From NCBI RefSeq assembly GCF_000723165.1, contig NZ_HG322949.1:5703995-5767994 (forward strand): a stretch of DNA of 64,000 nt, in the 5' to 3' direction. Positions 41,722 through 49,098 of this stretch are shown one piece after another. Below the pieces are notes generated by a model. That model was not told where the DNA came from. It searched no databases and worked only from the letters and a program-made list of their open reading frames with translations. This stretch comes from Janthinobacterium agaricidamnosum NBRC 102515 = DSM 9628 (lineage in GTDB: Bacteria > Pseudomonadota > Gammaproteobacteria > Burkholderiales > Burkholderiaceae_D). Both the position numbers and the translations under genes were made by a program. Positions within the stretch are counted from its first letter, which is position 1. The number at the start of each line of letters is the position of its first letter.

Positions 41722-42492
41722 TTATGCGATGCCGGTGATCAGTTCGCCGGCCAGCCAGCCGGCCAGCAGCGCGCCAGCCCTGGCGATGCCCGCTTCGTCG
41801 CCGAGGCGTTCGACCAGCCAGTCGCACAGCGCGGCGAAGCTGCCGTCTTGCCGCAATTGCAGCAGCGCCTGGTATTCCAGCAGATCGACCTGTTTCAGGC
41901 ACGACTGATAGCCGCGGCGCCACACCAGCAAGCCGCCCGGCTGTTCCAGCATGGCGCTTTCCGGCACCGCTTCCTGCTGCCACAGCGCCGACCAGATCTG
42001 TTCCGCGTTGGTGGTCGCGGCATGGCTGGCCAGCGACGGCGCCAGCCGCAGCCGGACGCTATCCCAGTCGACCGCGGCCAGCGCATCGAGCGCCAGCGGC
42101 GCGGCGTCGGGCGCGACGAAGGCCTCGGCCAGCGCCTGTTCGATCCAGGCCAGTTCATGCACGTCCGGATTGTCCGGGAAGTGCGCGTTCAGGGTCCGGT
42201 GAAAGTCGACCGCGTAGGCGTCCAGCGTCCACGAATGCGGCGGGTGCGTGTCGATATGCTCGATCGCCGCGGCCAGGAAGGCGTCCGCGCCGATCCAGCC
42301 GCGCACCTGCGGGAACGACGCTTCCAGGCAGCCGACCAGCTGGGCGCGGTAATTATTCTGGTACACCGCCAGTCCCGGCGACGCGCCGCAATCCGGGCAG
42401 GAACCCGAGTTGACGCTGAGGCGCTGCGCCGCGTCGGCCGATGCGCTGACCAGGAAGGACTGGAAATCGCGCTGCAATTGGGCCAGTGTCAT
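41722..42492 (-). CDS. bufC: BufC-like DUF2063 protein (bufferin maturation partner)
   Basis: A 256-residue protein of the DUF2063 (putative DNA-binding domain) family: LAQLQRDFQSFLVSASADAA, the pattern GLAVYQNNYRAQLVGCLEAS, FPQVRGWIGADAFLAAA, and HPPHSWTLDAYAVDFHRTL are characteristic. Despite its name, this domain accompanies DUF692 enzymes (as MbnC-like partners do) and helps present the precursor peptide. Its start overlaps the end of bufB (ATGA), which is usual for this pair. Confidence 0.85.
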   Translation of the reverse strand: MTLAQLQRDFQSFLVSASADAAQRLSVNSGSCPDCGASPGLAVYQNNYRAQLVGCLEASFPQVRGWIGADAFLAAAIEHIDTHPPHSWTLDAYAVDFHRTLNAHFPDNPDVHELAWIEQALAEAFVAPDAAPLALDALAAVDWDSVRLRLAPSLASHAATTNAEQIWSALWQQEAVPESAMLEQPGGLLVWRRGYQSCLKQVDLLEYQALLQLRQDGSFAALCDWLVERLGDEAGIARAGALLAGWLAGELITGIA

Positions 42493-43343
42493 ACCGTTTC
42501 CTCCATCCGCGCGCGCGCATCCAGCGTGCCCAGCGTGCGCGCCACCGACAGCTCGGCCATCAGATCGGGCAGCGGCGGAATGTCGGCGTCGCGTTCGATC
42601 ATCGTGGCGACCGGGCCGAGCAGCGAAATCGCCCGGGCGTACAGTGACCAGACATCGCCGCACACCGGGCTGTCATGGGTATCGATCAGCAAGTCCGGGC
42701 CTTTGCTGTGGCCGGCCAGGTGGATCTGGCGCACCCGCTCCGCCGGGATGCCGTCGAGGAAGGCAGCGGCGTCGAAACCGTGGTTGCTGGCGCTGACGAA
42801 CACATTGTTCACGTCCAGCAGCAGGTAGCAGCCGGTGCGCTTCGACATCTGCGCCAGGAATTCCCACTCGCTCATCGACGCGCCGTCGAAGGCCAGGTAG
42901 CTCGATGGATTTTCAAACAGCATCGCCCGGCCCAGGGTGTCTTGCGCCAGCGCGATATTGGCGCAGACGATATCCAGCGCTTCCTTGGTATACGACACCG
43001 GCAGCAGGTCGTGCGAGTTGAAGCCGCCGAAACGCGACCAGCTCAGGTGGTCCGAAACGAACAGCGGTTCGACCTCGTCGGCCAGCGCTTTCAGGCGCCG
43101 CAGATAGTTGCGGTCCAATCCATCCGCCGAGCCGATCGACATCGACACGCCATGCAGCGCGACCGGATGGCGCTCGCGGATCTGGCGCAGGATATGGCGC
43201 GGCTGGCCGCCTTCGACCATGAAATTCTCGGAGATGACTTCGACAAAATCGACTGGCACCGAAGTCTCCAGGAAGTCGCGGTAATGCTCTTTGCGCAGGC
43301 CAAGGCCGTAGCCTGAAAATGGGGGGATGGATGCGGACATCAT
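42489..43343 (-). CDS. bufB: BufB-like DUF692 iron enzyme (peptide-cysteine modification)
   Basis: A 284-residue DUF692 (MbnB/TglH family) TIM-barrel enzyme. It has GLGLRKEHYRDFLETSVPVD, FVEVISENFMVEGG, HGVSMSIGSADGLD, FVSDHLSW, ENPSSYLAFDGASMSEWEFL, LLLDVNNVFVSASNHG, and HLAGHSKGPDLLIDTHDSPV, in which His, Asp and Glu residues bind iron. Family members use oxygen to alter cysteines of short peptides; in bufferin systems they turn core Cys into thiooxazoles that bind copper. The start ATG-ATG at 43343/43340 lacks a strong ribosome-binding site. It is preceded by bufA2 copy 2 and overlaps bufC by four bases. Confidence 0.9.
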   Translation of the reverse strand: MMSASIPPFSGYGLGLRKEHYRDFLETSVPVDFVEVISENFMVEGGQPRHILRQIRERHPVALHGVSMSIGSADGLDRNYLRRLKALADEVEPLFVSDHLSWSRFGGFNSHDLLPVSYTKEALDIVCANIALAQDTLGRAMLFENPSSYLAFDGASMSEWEFLAQMSKRTGCYLLLDVNNVFVSASNHGFDAAAFLDGIPAERVRQIHLAGHSKGPDLLIDTHDSPVCGDVWSLYARAISLLGPVATMIERDADIPPLPDLMAELSVARTLGTLDARARMEETV

Positions 43344-43404
43344 GCGTACTCGGTTAAAAGGAAAAAGGTGGGGCCCGGCCTGGAGCACAGGCCGGGCCGG
43401 GCGG

Positions 43405-43678
43405 CGCTTATTTCGGTTCGGTCAGGGTGCCGCCGGCGGCCAGGCATTCGGTCTTGGTCTTGACGATGACGCCTTCGCCCTTGCAGGTGTTCAAGCCCTT
43501 GCAATCGTTCTTGGCGGTGGCGCACAGGCTGGTGCCCTTGCAGGTGTTGACGCCGTAGCAGCGGCCTGGCTGTTCCTTGTCGGCGGCGTGGGCGGCCGGC
43601 GCGGCGATGGTGGCGCTGGCCATGGCGATCAGGGCTGCTGCGGCGGCGAGGCTGACGCGGGAAGTGATGTGGTTCATG
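43405..43678. repeat. 274-bp direct repeat, copy 1 (bufA2 gene)
   Basis: Matches 44845-45118 at all but two positions (43417 T/C and 43537 C/T), both silent. The identity covers precisely the coding sequence plus three bases before the stop side and one base past the start codon, and ends sharply there, which suggests recent duplication or gene conversion. Confidence 0.9.
43408..43677 (-). CDS. BufA2-type bufferin precursor, copy 2
   Basis: An 89-residue exported peptide with signal sequence ([20 protein letters not shown]) and a mature part of about 55 residues containing six cysteines: [31 protein letters not shown], and [10 protein letters not shown]. This is the pattern of BufA2-family bufferin metallophore precursors, which unlike most RiPPs use the signal peptide as leader. 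The protein is identical to the copy at 44848. It directly precedes bufB, the enzyme expected to modify its cysteines. Lacks a strong ribosome-binding site (ATGTTCTTTC region before it), unlike copy 1. Confidence 0.85.
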   Translation of the reverse strand: MNHITSRVSLAAAAALIAMASATIAAPAAHAADKEQPGRCYGVNTCKGTSLCATAKNDCKGLNTCKGEGVIVKTKTECLAAGGTLTEPK

Positions 43679-43751
43679 ATGTTCTTTCAATCTCTGTAAC
43701 AGGTGGATACGGCTCGATATTGCCCGGTGCGGCGCACCGGGCGCGGCTGGT

Positions 43752-44525
43752 TTACTTGACGCTCAAGGCGGCTTCCTCGATCACTTTCGCGACCGCTTCC
43801 GGCTGAGAAATGTAGATCACATGGCTGCCCTTGATTTCAGTGACCTTGGCGCCGGCGCGCTTGAACATCCAGCGCTGCAGGTCGGGGCTCAGCGCCCGGT
43901 CTTCGGTCGGCAGGATGGCGTAGCTCGGCTTGTTGCGCCAGGCGGCGACCCAGTTCTGGGTGCCCAGCGCCGCAGTGGTGATCGACACTTGCGACACCGC
44001 CATGAAGTCGCTGCGGTTGGTGCTCAGGTCGCCGGCGAAATCGACGCCGAACCTGGTCTTGTCGACGAACAGGTGGCCGTCGCGGGTCGGATGCACGTCG
44101 TTGCTTGCCAGCGGCATCGACGCCAGCAATTGCGACGCGCTTTCGCCGACGTCCGGCATCAGGCCGGCGACATACACCAGCGCCTTCACTTTGCCGCGCT
44201 CGCCGGCCACGGTGATCACCGAGCCGCCGAAGCTGTGGCCGACCAATACCACCGGACCGACTTGCTGGTCGAGGATTTCGCGGGTCGCGGCGACGTCGTC
44301 GTCGAGCGAGTTGTGCGATGGCTGCACCACGGTGACCTTGTAGCCCTTGTGGAACAGGATGTCGTGCACCACGCGCCAGCCGGAGCCGTCGACGAAGGCG
44401 CCGGGCACGATGACGATGCTCTTGGCGGCGCCGGAAGTGGCGGCGTCAGCCGCCTCGGCGCCGAACGATGGTGCGCTGAACGCCGCAGCGACGGCGATGG
44501 CCAGCAAAGGCAGTACTTTTTTCAT
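43752..44525 (-). CDS. Exported alpha/beta hydrolase (serine type) inside the bufferin operon
   Basis: A 257-residue protein with signal peptide (KKVLPLLAIAVAAAFSAPSF). The nucleophile elbow VGHSFGGSVITVAGERGKVK, preceded by IVIVPGAFVDGSGWRVVHDI and followed by VKALVYVAGLMPDVGES, matches the family of small exported hydrolases found also at 53250. The His is in KGSHVIYIS. The start at MKKVLP is chosen because the extra upstream residues of the frame lie in the bufA1 region and are not signal-like. It is 9 bases from bufA1 and 74 from bufA2 copy 2, so it is in the operon; its job there is unknown. Confidence 0.85.
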   Translation of the reverse strand: MKKVLPLLAIAVAAAFSAPSFGAEAADAATSGAAKSIVIVPGAFVDGSGWRVVHDILFHKGYKVTVVQPSHNSLDDDVAATREILDQQVGPVVLVGHSFGGSVITVAGERGKVKALVYVAGLMPDVGESASQLLASMPLASNDVHPTRDGHLFVDKTRFGVDFAGDLSTNRSDFMAVSQVSITTAALGTQNWVAAWRNKPSYAILPTEDRALSPDLQRWMFKRAGAKVTEIKGSHVIYISQPEAVAKVIEEAALSVK

Positions 44526-44533
44526 GGCGATTC

Positions 44534-44809
44534 TCACGAGGTGGCTTTCAAGGTGCCATAACCCTTCGGCGTTTTGATCTTGGTGCACGTGCCTTTTTCA
44601 ACCAGGGTCCAGGCGTCGCCCTGGTAATCGGCCTTGGCGGTGCCGGCACAGGAAGTGCCCGCGCCGGCGGCGCAATCGTTGTGGCCGGCCAGCGATACGC
44701 CGAAGCATTTTTCCATCGGCTTGGCCGCATCGGCGGCGTGTGCGCCGGTGGCCAGCGTCGCCAGCGAGAGTGCCAGGGTGGCCGCTACGGCCGCGTATTT
44801 GGTTTTCAT
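44534..44809 (-). CDS. bufA1: BufA1-type (DUF2282) bufferin precursor
   Basis: A 91-residue exported peptide. Signal: [20 protein letters not shown]. The mature part has the DUF2282 signature [20 protein letters not shown], then [20 protein letters not shown] and GTCTKIKT, with four cysteines. DUF2282 peptides are substrates of DUF692/DUF2063 enzymes and bind copper or similar metals in the periplasm after modification. It sits between bufA2 copy 1 and the hydrolase, with 38- and 8-base gaps. Start at ATG 44809; the longer frame to 44965 overlaps bufA2 copy 1 and is rejected. Confidence 0.9.
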   Translation of the reverse strand: MKTKYAAVAATLALSLATLATGAHAADAAKPMEKCFGVSLAGHNDCAAGAGTSCAGTAKADYQGDAWTLVEKGTCTKIKTPKGYGTLKATS

Positions 44810-44844
44810 GATTGATCCTGTTTTAAAAAAAGTGAAGGTTAAAA

Positions 44845-45118
44845 CGCTTATTTCGGCTCGGTCAGGGTGCCGCCGGCGGCCAGGCATTCGGTCTTGGTCT
44901 TGACGATGACGCCTTCGCCCTTGCAGGTGTTCAAGCCCTTGCAATCGTTCTTGGCGGTGGCGCACAGGCTGGTGCCTTTGCAGGTGTTGACGCCGTAGCA
45001 GCGGCCTGGCTGTTCCTTGTCGGCGGCGTGGGCGGCCGGCGCGGCGATGGTGGCGCTGGCCATGGCGATCAGGGCTGCTGCGGCGGCGAGGCTGACGCGG
45101 GAAGTGATGTGGTTCATG
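44845..45118. repeat. 274-bp direct repeat, copy 2 (bufA2 gene)
   Basis: The other member of the pair with 43405-43678, offset by 1440 bases in direct orientation. Recombination between the copies would delete bufA1 and the hydrolase. Confidence 0.9.
44848..45117 (-). CDS. BufA2-type bufferin precursor, copy 1
   Basis: An 89-residue exported peptide with exactly the same protein sequence as the copy at 43408: signal peptide, then six cysteines in the spacing C-x6-C-x5-C-x6-C-x6-C-x12-C. AAGGAGAAAC stands before the ATG at 45117, a good ribosome-binding site, so this copy is probably the more strongly expressed. It follows DoxX in the operon. Cys residues are the expected sites of thiooxazole formation by BufB. 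Confidence 0.85.
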   Translation of the reverse strand: MNHITSRVSLAAAAALIAMASATIAAPAAHAADKEQPGRCYGVNTCKGTSLCATAKNDCKGLNTCKGEGVIVKTKTECLAAGGTLTEPK

Positions 45119-45191
45119 CTTGTTTCTCCTTGCTTGGTGGTTGAAAGGGCACTGCTAAATGGGTGAATCGAACAATCGGTACGGCAAAAAA

Positions 45192-45686
45192 TTACGCGGC
45201 CTTGCGGCGCCACAGCTGGTCCAGCGACCACTTGCCGCCGCCGTGGGCGACCAGCGGCAGCAGCAAGCCGGCCCAGGTCAGGTGCGTCGGCCAGGCGTCG
45301 GGATAGACGAAGATCTCGATCACCACGGTCATGCCGAGCAGCGCGGCGGCGGCCGAGCGGGTAAACAGTCCCAGCACCAGCAAGACCGGGAACAGGTGTT
45401 CCGAACAGGTCGCCAGTTGCGCGGCCAATCCCGGCGGCAGCAGCGGCAGCATGTATTCCGAGCGGAACAGTTCGTAGGTCGATGGCTTGATGGTCATGAA
45501 GCCTTCGACCTTGGTGCGTCCCGACAGGAAGAACACGGCGGCGATGCCGGCCCGCGCCACCAGCAGTTGCAGCGATGCCGGTATCAGGCGGTTCAGCAAT
45601 GCGCCCGGATTCCAGCCGCCGGCCGGCTGGCGGTCTTGCGCGTTTTGCGCCGCTGGAAAGATCAGTTGGTCGTAGGGTGGTTTCAT
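45192..45686 (-). CDS. DoxX family membrane protein, first gene of the bufferin operon
   Basis: A 164-residue inner-membrane protein with four hydrophobic helices: [57 protein letters not shown] and [20 protein letters not shown]. These are the marks of the DoxX/DoxD family; the patterns ARxxxAxxFFxSGRTK and HGGGKWSLD are frequent in DoxX proteins that accompany DUF692 operons. Such proteins may pass electrons or protons during oxidative stress. It is the promoter-proximal gene, 183 bases downstream of the -10 at 45869. Confidence 0.85.
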   Translation of the reverse strand: MKPPYDQLIFPAAQNAQDRQPAGGWNPGALLNRLIPASLQLLVARAGIAAVFFLSGRTKVEGFMTIKPSTYELFRSEYMLPLLPPGLAAQLATCSEHLFPVLLVLGLFTRSAAAALLGMTVVIEIFVYPDAWPTHLTWAGLLLPLVAHGGGKWSLDQLWRRKAA

Positions 45687-45839
45687 GATGTCGCCTTCAA
45701 CGATGCGAGGGGGGCTGTAACAGCCGGGTAGATATGTTGGATGGTCATTTTCTGGTTTCCTGTGCTGATGCCGCCAAGGGCTGGTTTCCTGATTGCTTTT
45801 TGCCGTTTCCGGGTGATTGAACCGGGTTCGTCTTTTTAA

Positions 45840-45925
45840 TTCGCATCCGATTCAATCGGATGAGTTGGATAATACGGGGTGAATTTCAGCATGTCAAGCA
45901 TTTCCGATTAAATCGTATCCGAGTT
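45840..45925 (-). promoter_or_regulatory. Promoter of the bufferin operon with OhrR-like operators
   Basis: On the minus strand TTGACA (45892-45897) and TATTAT (45869-45874) have ideal 17-base spacing. Downstream of the -10 lies the perfect palindrome ATCCGATT-C-AATCGGAT (45845-45861); upstream of the -35 lies CGATT-A-AATCG (45905-45915). Order, spacing and sequence are almost the same as in the ohr control region at 39434-39523, including shared bases in the spacer such as AATAATACG. The most economical reading is that OhrR, or a paralogue, represses the bufferin operon. Confidence 0.75.
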
Positions 45926-45979
45926 GTTTATATTTGCACTCATGGGCCGCCGGGCTGGCGTGCTGCGGCGCTGTGGGAT

Positions 45980-47296
45980 TTAGCTGTCCGGGGCCAGTGT
46001 CAGGCGCGCTTCGAGGCCGCCGCCGGGGCGGTTGTGCAGCGCCAGCGTGGCGTTCATCGCCAGCGCCAGCTGGCGCGCGATGGCCAGTCCGAGGCCGGTG
46101 CCGCCGCTTTCGCGGTTGCGCGACGCTTCCAGCCGGTAGAACGGCTGGAACACCGCTTCCAGCTGGTCTTGCGGGATGCCGGCGCCGCGATCGAGCACCG
46201 AGATCGTCACCTGCCCGCCGGGGCCGGCTTGCAGCGTCACTTCGGCCGCGCCGGCATACTTCAGCGCGTTGTCGATCAGGTTGGTCATGATGCGCCGCAG
46301 CGCCTGCGGCCGTCCCGTCAGCGCCCTGCCTATGCGGCCTTGCAGCGCCACGTCCTGGCCGGCGTCGAGATAGTCGAAGGCCAGGCTTTCGAGCAGCGCA
46401 TCCGGGTCGATCCGCAGCGGCACCTCGGCCGCCGCGTGCAAGGTGCGGGCATAGGTCAGCCCCTCGCGCACCAGCGCCTGCATCTCCGCCAGGTCGCGCT
46501 GCAGCGATTCGCTGTGCGGACCCTGCTCCATGGTGTCGGCGCGCAGCCGCATGCGGGTGATCGGGGTTTGCAAGTCGTGCGAAATGGCCGCCAGGATTTG
46601 CATCCGCTCATGCATGTAGGTGGCGATCCGGTCCTGCATGGCGTTGAAGGCGCTCGCCGCATGGGCCACTTCGGTCGGGCCGTCTTCCGGCAGGCGCGCC
46701 GGGTTCAGGTCCGGCCCCAGCGTGTCGGCCGCCTTGGCCAGTTGCGCCAGCGGACGGGTGGCCAGCCGCACGCCGAGCCAGGTACAGGCGGCGATCAGCG
46801 CCAGCTGCACCAGCAGCAGCAGCGGCACCCACGGCGCCAGCGGCATGCTGTTCAGGCGCAGGTCGATGGTCAGCGGGCTGCCGTCGCTCAATTGCAGGTG
46901 CACTTGCAGGCGGTTGCCGAAACCCGGCAGCAGGTTGGCGTGCACCGGATAGCGGGTGCCGACGGCGTTGGCGATGGCCTGCGCGACCAGGCTGCCGTGT
47001 TGATCGTCGGTTTCCGGACCGCTGACGCCCGGCCCCAGGATGAACTGGTAATTCATGCGTTCCAGGCGCGCCAGCCAGTCGCCGCGCTCGGCGGCCGGCA
47101 AGCGTTCCAGCAAGGCCACCGAGCTGACGATGTCGCGCTCCAGGTAGCCCAGCATCAGCTTGGTGGTCGCTTGCGAACGCTCATAGGCCACCAGGCTGAA
47201 CGACAGCGCGTGGGCCAGCACCAGGCCGGCGAACAGAATCAGCGTCAGCCGCGCAAACAGCGAGCGCGGCCATAAACTCCAGGACCGGCGGCTCAT
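45980..47296 (-). CDS. Sensor histidine kinase, EnvZ-like
   Basis: A 438-residue membrane kinase. Transmembrane helices at about residues 15-35 and 150-170 enclose a periplasmic sensor of about 115 residues. A HAMP domain (RLATRPLAQLAKAADTLGPD) leads to the His box ILAAISHDLQTPITRMRLRA (EnvZ-like). The ATPase domain has NLIDNALKYAG, SVLDRGAGIP and GGTGLGLAIARQL. The start at 47296 overlaps the regulator's stop (ATGA); longer versions of the frame run through the regulator. Located directly upstream of the bufferin promoter but transcribed toward it, with the stop 55 bases from the operator. Confidence 0.9.
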   Translation of the reverse strand: MSRRSWSLWPRSLFARLTLILFAGLVLAHALSFSLVAYERSQATTKLMLGYLERDIVSSVALLERLPAAERGDWLARLERMNYQFILGPGVSGPETDDQHGSLVAQAIANAVGTRYPVHANLLPGFGNRLQVHLQLSDGSPLTIDLRLNSMPLAPWVPLLLLVQLALIAACTWLGVRLATRPLAQLAKAADTLGPDLNPARLPEDGPTEVAHAASAFNAMQDRIATYMHERMQILAAISHDLQTPITRMRLRADTMEQGPHSESLQRDLAEMQALVREGLTYARTLHAAAEVPLRIDPDALLESLAFDYLDAGQDVALQGRIGRALTGRPQALRRIMTNLIDNALKYAGAAEVTLQAGPGGQVTISVLDRGAGIPQDQLEAVFQPFYRLEASRNRESGGTGLGLAIARQLALAMNATLALHNRPGGGLEARLTLAPDS

Positions 47297-48039
47297 CGGA
47301 ATGTCTCGCGGATTTCGACCTTGGCCGAGAAAATATACCCTTCGCTGCGCAGCGTCTTGATATAGCGCGGTTCGCGCGCATCGTCGCGCAGGCGCTGGCG
47401 CAGCCGGCTGATCAGCAGGTCGATCGAGCGGTCGTACTGGTCGGCGTCGCGGCCCTGGGTCAGGTTTAGCAGCTGGTCGCGCGTCAGCACCCGCTGCGGA
47501 TGGTCGAGCAAGACCCGCAGCAGGCGGTATTCGGCGCCGCTCAAGGCCACCATGGTGCCGTTGGCGTCGAGCAGGTGGCGCGCGGTGGTATCGAGCTGCC
47601 AGTCGCCGAAGCCGAGCAGTTGCACCGCCTCGGTCTGCTGCAAATTGGGCGGCAGCATGCGCGCGCGGCGCAGTACCGAGCGGATCCGCGCCAGCAGTTC
47701 GCGCACCGCGAACGGCTTGGCCAGGTAATCGTCGGCGCCCATTTCGAGGCCGACGATGCGGTCGGTTTCCTCGCCCAGCGCGGTCAGCATCAATACCGGC
47801 ACGTTGCGCCATTTGCCGGCGCGCAGGTCGCGGCACAGCGTCAGGCCGTCTTCGCCGGGCAGCATGCGGTCCAGGATGATCAGGTCGACCGGACCCTGTT
47901 CCAGGATAGCGCGCATCTGGCGCCCGCTGGCGGCCACCGAGGCCAGCATGCCGTTCTTTTCCAGATAGGCCGCCACCAGGGTGCGGATTTCGCGGTCGTC
48001 GTCGACGATCAGCACATGGTCATTGGTTTCCATCGACAT
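47293..48039 (-). CDS. OmpR-family response regulator, partner of the 45980 kinase
   Basis: A 248-residue regulator. The receiver has VLIVDDDREIRTLVAAYLEK, the phosphorylated Asp in LIILDRMLPGEDGL, Thr in MLTALGEE, and Lys in YLAKPFAVREL. The winged helix (LSGAEYRLLRVLLDHPQRVL, then YDRSIDLLISRLRQRLRDDA) matches OmpR/RstA-type proteins. ATG 48039 lies one base after the stop of the small ORF 48041-48166; GTG 48051 is an alternative. The direct repeats TGTATC at 48260-48275 and 48323-48339 lie upstream and probably are its sites. Likely autoregulated. Confidence 0.92.
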   Translation of the reverse strand: MSMETNDHVLIVDDDREIRTLVAAYLEKNGMLASVAASGRQMRAILEQGPVDLIILDRMLPGEDGLTLCRDLRAGKWRNVPVLMLTALGEETDRIVGLEMGADDYLAKPFAVRELLARIRSVLRRARMLPPNLQQTEAVQLLGFGDWQLDTTARHLLDANGTMVALSGAEYRLLRVLLDHPQRVLTRDQLLNLTQGRDADQYDRSIDLLISRLRQRLRDDAREPRYIKTLRSEGYIFSAKVEIRETFR

Positions 48040-48040
48040 A

Positions 48041-48166
48041 TCATAACTCACGGCGTTTGCTCCATGAACGGCTGCTGGAAATCAGATTGCACTGGGCCAG
48101 CGGCTTGCTTAATTCGGCGCACAAACCGCCGCCCAGTATGGCGAGAATCGCGAGCAGGCGTTTCAT
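48041..48166 (-). CDS. Small ORF (41 aa) in front of the two-component genes
   Basis: A minus-strand frame from ATG 48166, preceded by GAGGGAGC, encodes MKRLLAILAILGGGLCAELS and 21 more residues with a second Cys and a basic end (SRSWSKRREL). The first half looks like a signal or membrane segment. Its stop (48041-48043) is next to the regulator start, so translation may be coupled. It could be a small sensor or leader peptide. Not supported by homology. Confidence 0.35.
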   Translation of the reverse strand: MKRLLAILAILGGGLCAELSKPLAQCNLISSSRSWSKRREL

Positions 48167-48259
48167 GCGGGCTCCCTCATCAAGGTGATCAAAAAAGTGT
48201 GCGACATGGTCTTGTCCTGATAGTCAATGGCGTAGTTATAGCCGATGCCGCGAGCGCTT

Positions 48260-48339
48260 TGTATCACCGTGTATCTGGACCCGTCCCTGATACAAAAGAT
48301 TGCAGTTTTTTATATTCAAATGGACACAAAGCGGATACA
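48260..48339. promoter_or_regulatory. Direct-repeat sites (TGTATC) between divergent two-component and ccdA operons
   Basis: TGTATC occurs at 48260-48265 and 48270-48275, ten bases apart, as OmpR-type half-sites do. A lone GATACA (same site on the other strand) is at 48289-48294. Closer to ccdA, GACACA-N5-GATACA (48323-48339) is the reverse complement of TGTATC-N5-TGTGTC, exactly as in the second 22-bp unit at 34078-34099. The likely binder is the regulator encoded next to it. Confidence 0.5.
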
Positions 48340-48383
48340 TCGGCGGGTTGTAATGCTCACATCTTCTTTTCCGGAGCTGTGCC

Positions 48384-49097
48384 ATGCTGATGCATAACCT
48401 GATCGAAGCGCCGCTAGCGTTGCTGGCCGGCGTCTTCACCATCGCCTCGCCCTGCGTGCTGCCGATCCTGCCGATCCTGCTCGGCACGGCTGTCGCGCAA
48501 TCGAGCCGCAAGCGGCCGCTGTTCGTGGTGGCCGGCTTTGTGCTGGCCTTCGCCGCGCTGGGCATGCTGCTCGGCGTGGTGTCGAGCACGGTCGAACTGG
48601 CCCAGGACGCGCTGCGCAATACCGCGCTGGCCCTGCTGGCGCTGTCCGGCCTGTTCCAGTTATGGCCGCGTCCCTACCGCTGGCTGGCCGCCCGTTTCGA
48701 AGGCCCGCTGCAGCGCATAGGCGCATTCGGCGGCAACGCCGGTTCGGGCAATGCCGGCGGCTTCGTGCTCGGCGTGTCGCTGGGCGCCGTGTGGACCCCG
48801 TGCGCCGGGCCGGTGCTGGCGTCTATCCTGTCGCTGGTGGCCCGCGCGCAAGACGTGCAATGGTCGGCCCTGCTGCTGATCCTGTATGCGCTGGGCGCCG
48901 GCGTCCCGATGCTGGCCATCGCCTACGGCGGCCAGTTCATGCGCGGCCGGGTGCGCCAGCTGGCGCGCCACACGGTCCGCTTGCAGCAAGTGTTCGGCGC
49001 GCTGGTGCTGCTGACCGCTTGCGCGATTTATTTTCATTACGATGTCCAGGCCTATGCCTGGCTGACGGATTTCTCGATTAACCTGAAAGGTCTTTGA
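48384..49097 (+). CDS. ccdA: CcdA/DsbD-type transmembrane thiol reductase
   Basis: A 237-residue inner-membrane protein with six hydrophobic helices. It carries electrons from cytoplasmic thioredoxin to the periplasm through two cysteines, here in FTIASPCVLPILPILLGTAV and LGAVWTPCAGPVLASILSLV. It has the half-size CcdA form without the periplasmic domains of DsbD. The next gene encodes a thioredoxin-like periplasmic protein, the natural acceptor, 1 base after its stop. Together they are the split equivalent of DipZ. They are probably induced through the TGTATC sites in front. Confidence 0.85.
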   Translation: MLMHNLIEAPLALLAGVFTIASPCVLPILPILLGTAVAQSSRKRPLFVVAGFVLAFAALGMLLGVVSSTVELAQDALRNTALALLALSGLFQLWPRPYRWLAARFEGPLQRIGAFGGNAGSGNAGGFVLGVSLGAVWTPCAGPVLASILSLVARAQDVQWSALLLILYALGAGVPMLAIAYGGQFMRGRVRQLARHTVRLQQVFGALVLLTACAIYFHYDVQAYAWLTDFSINLKGL

Positions 49098-49098
49098 T

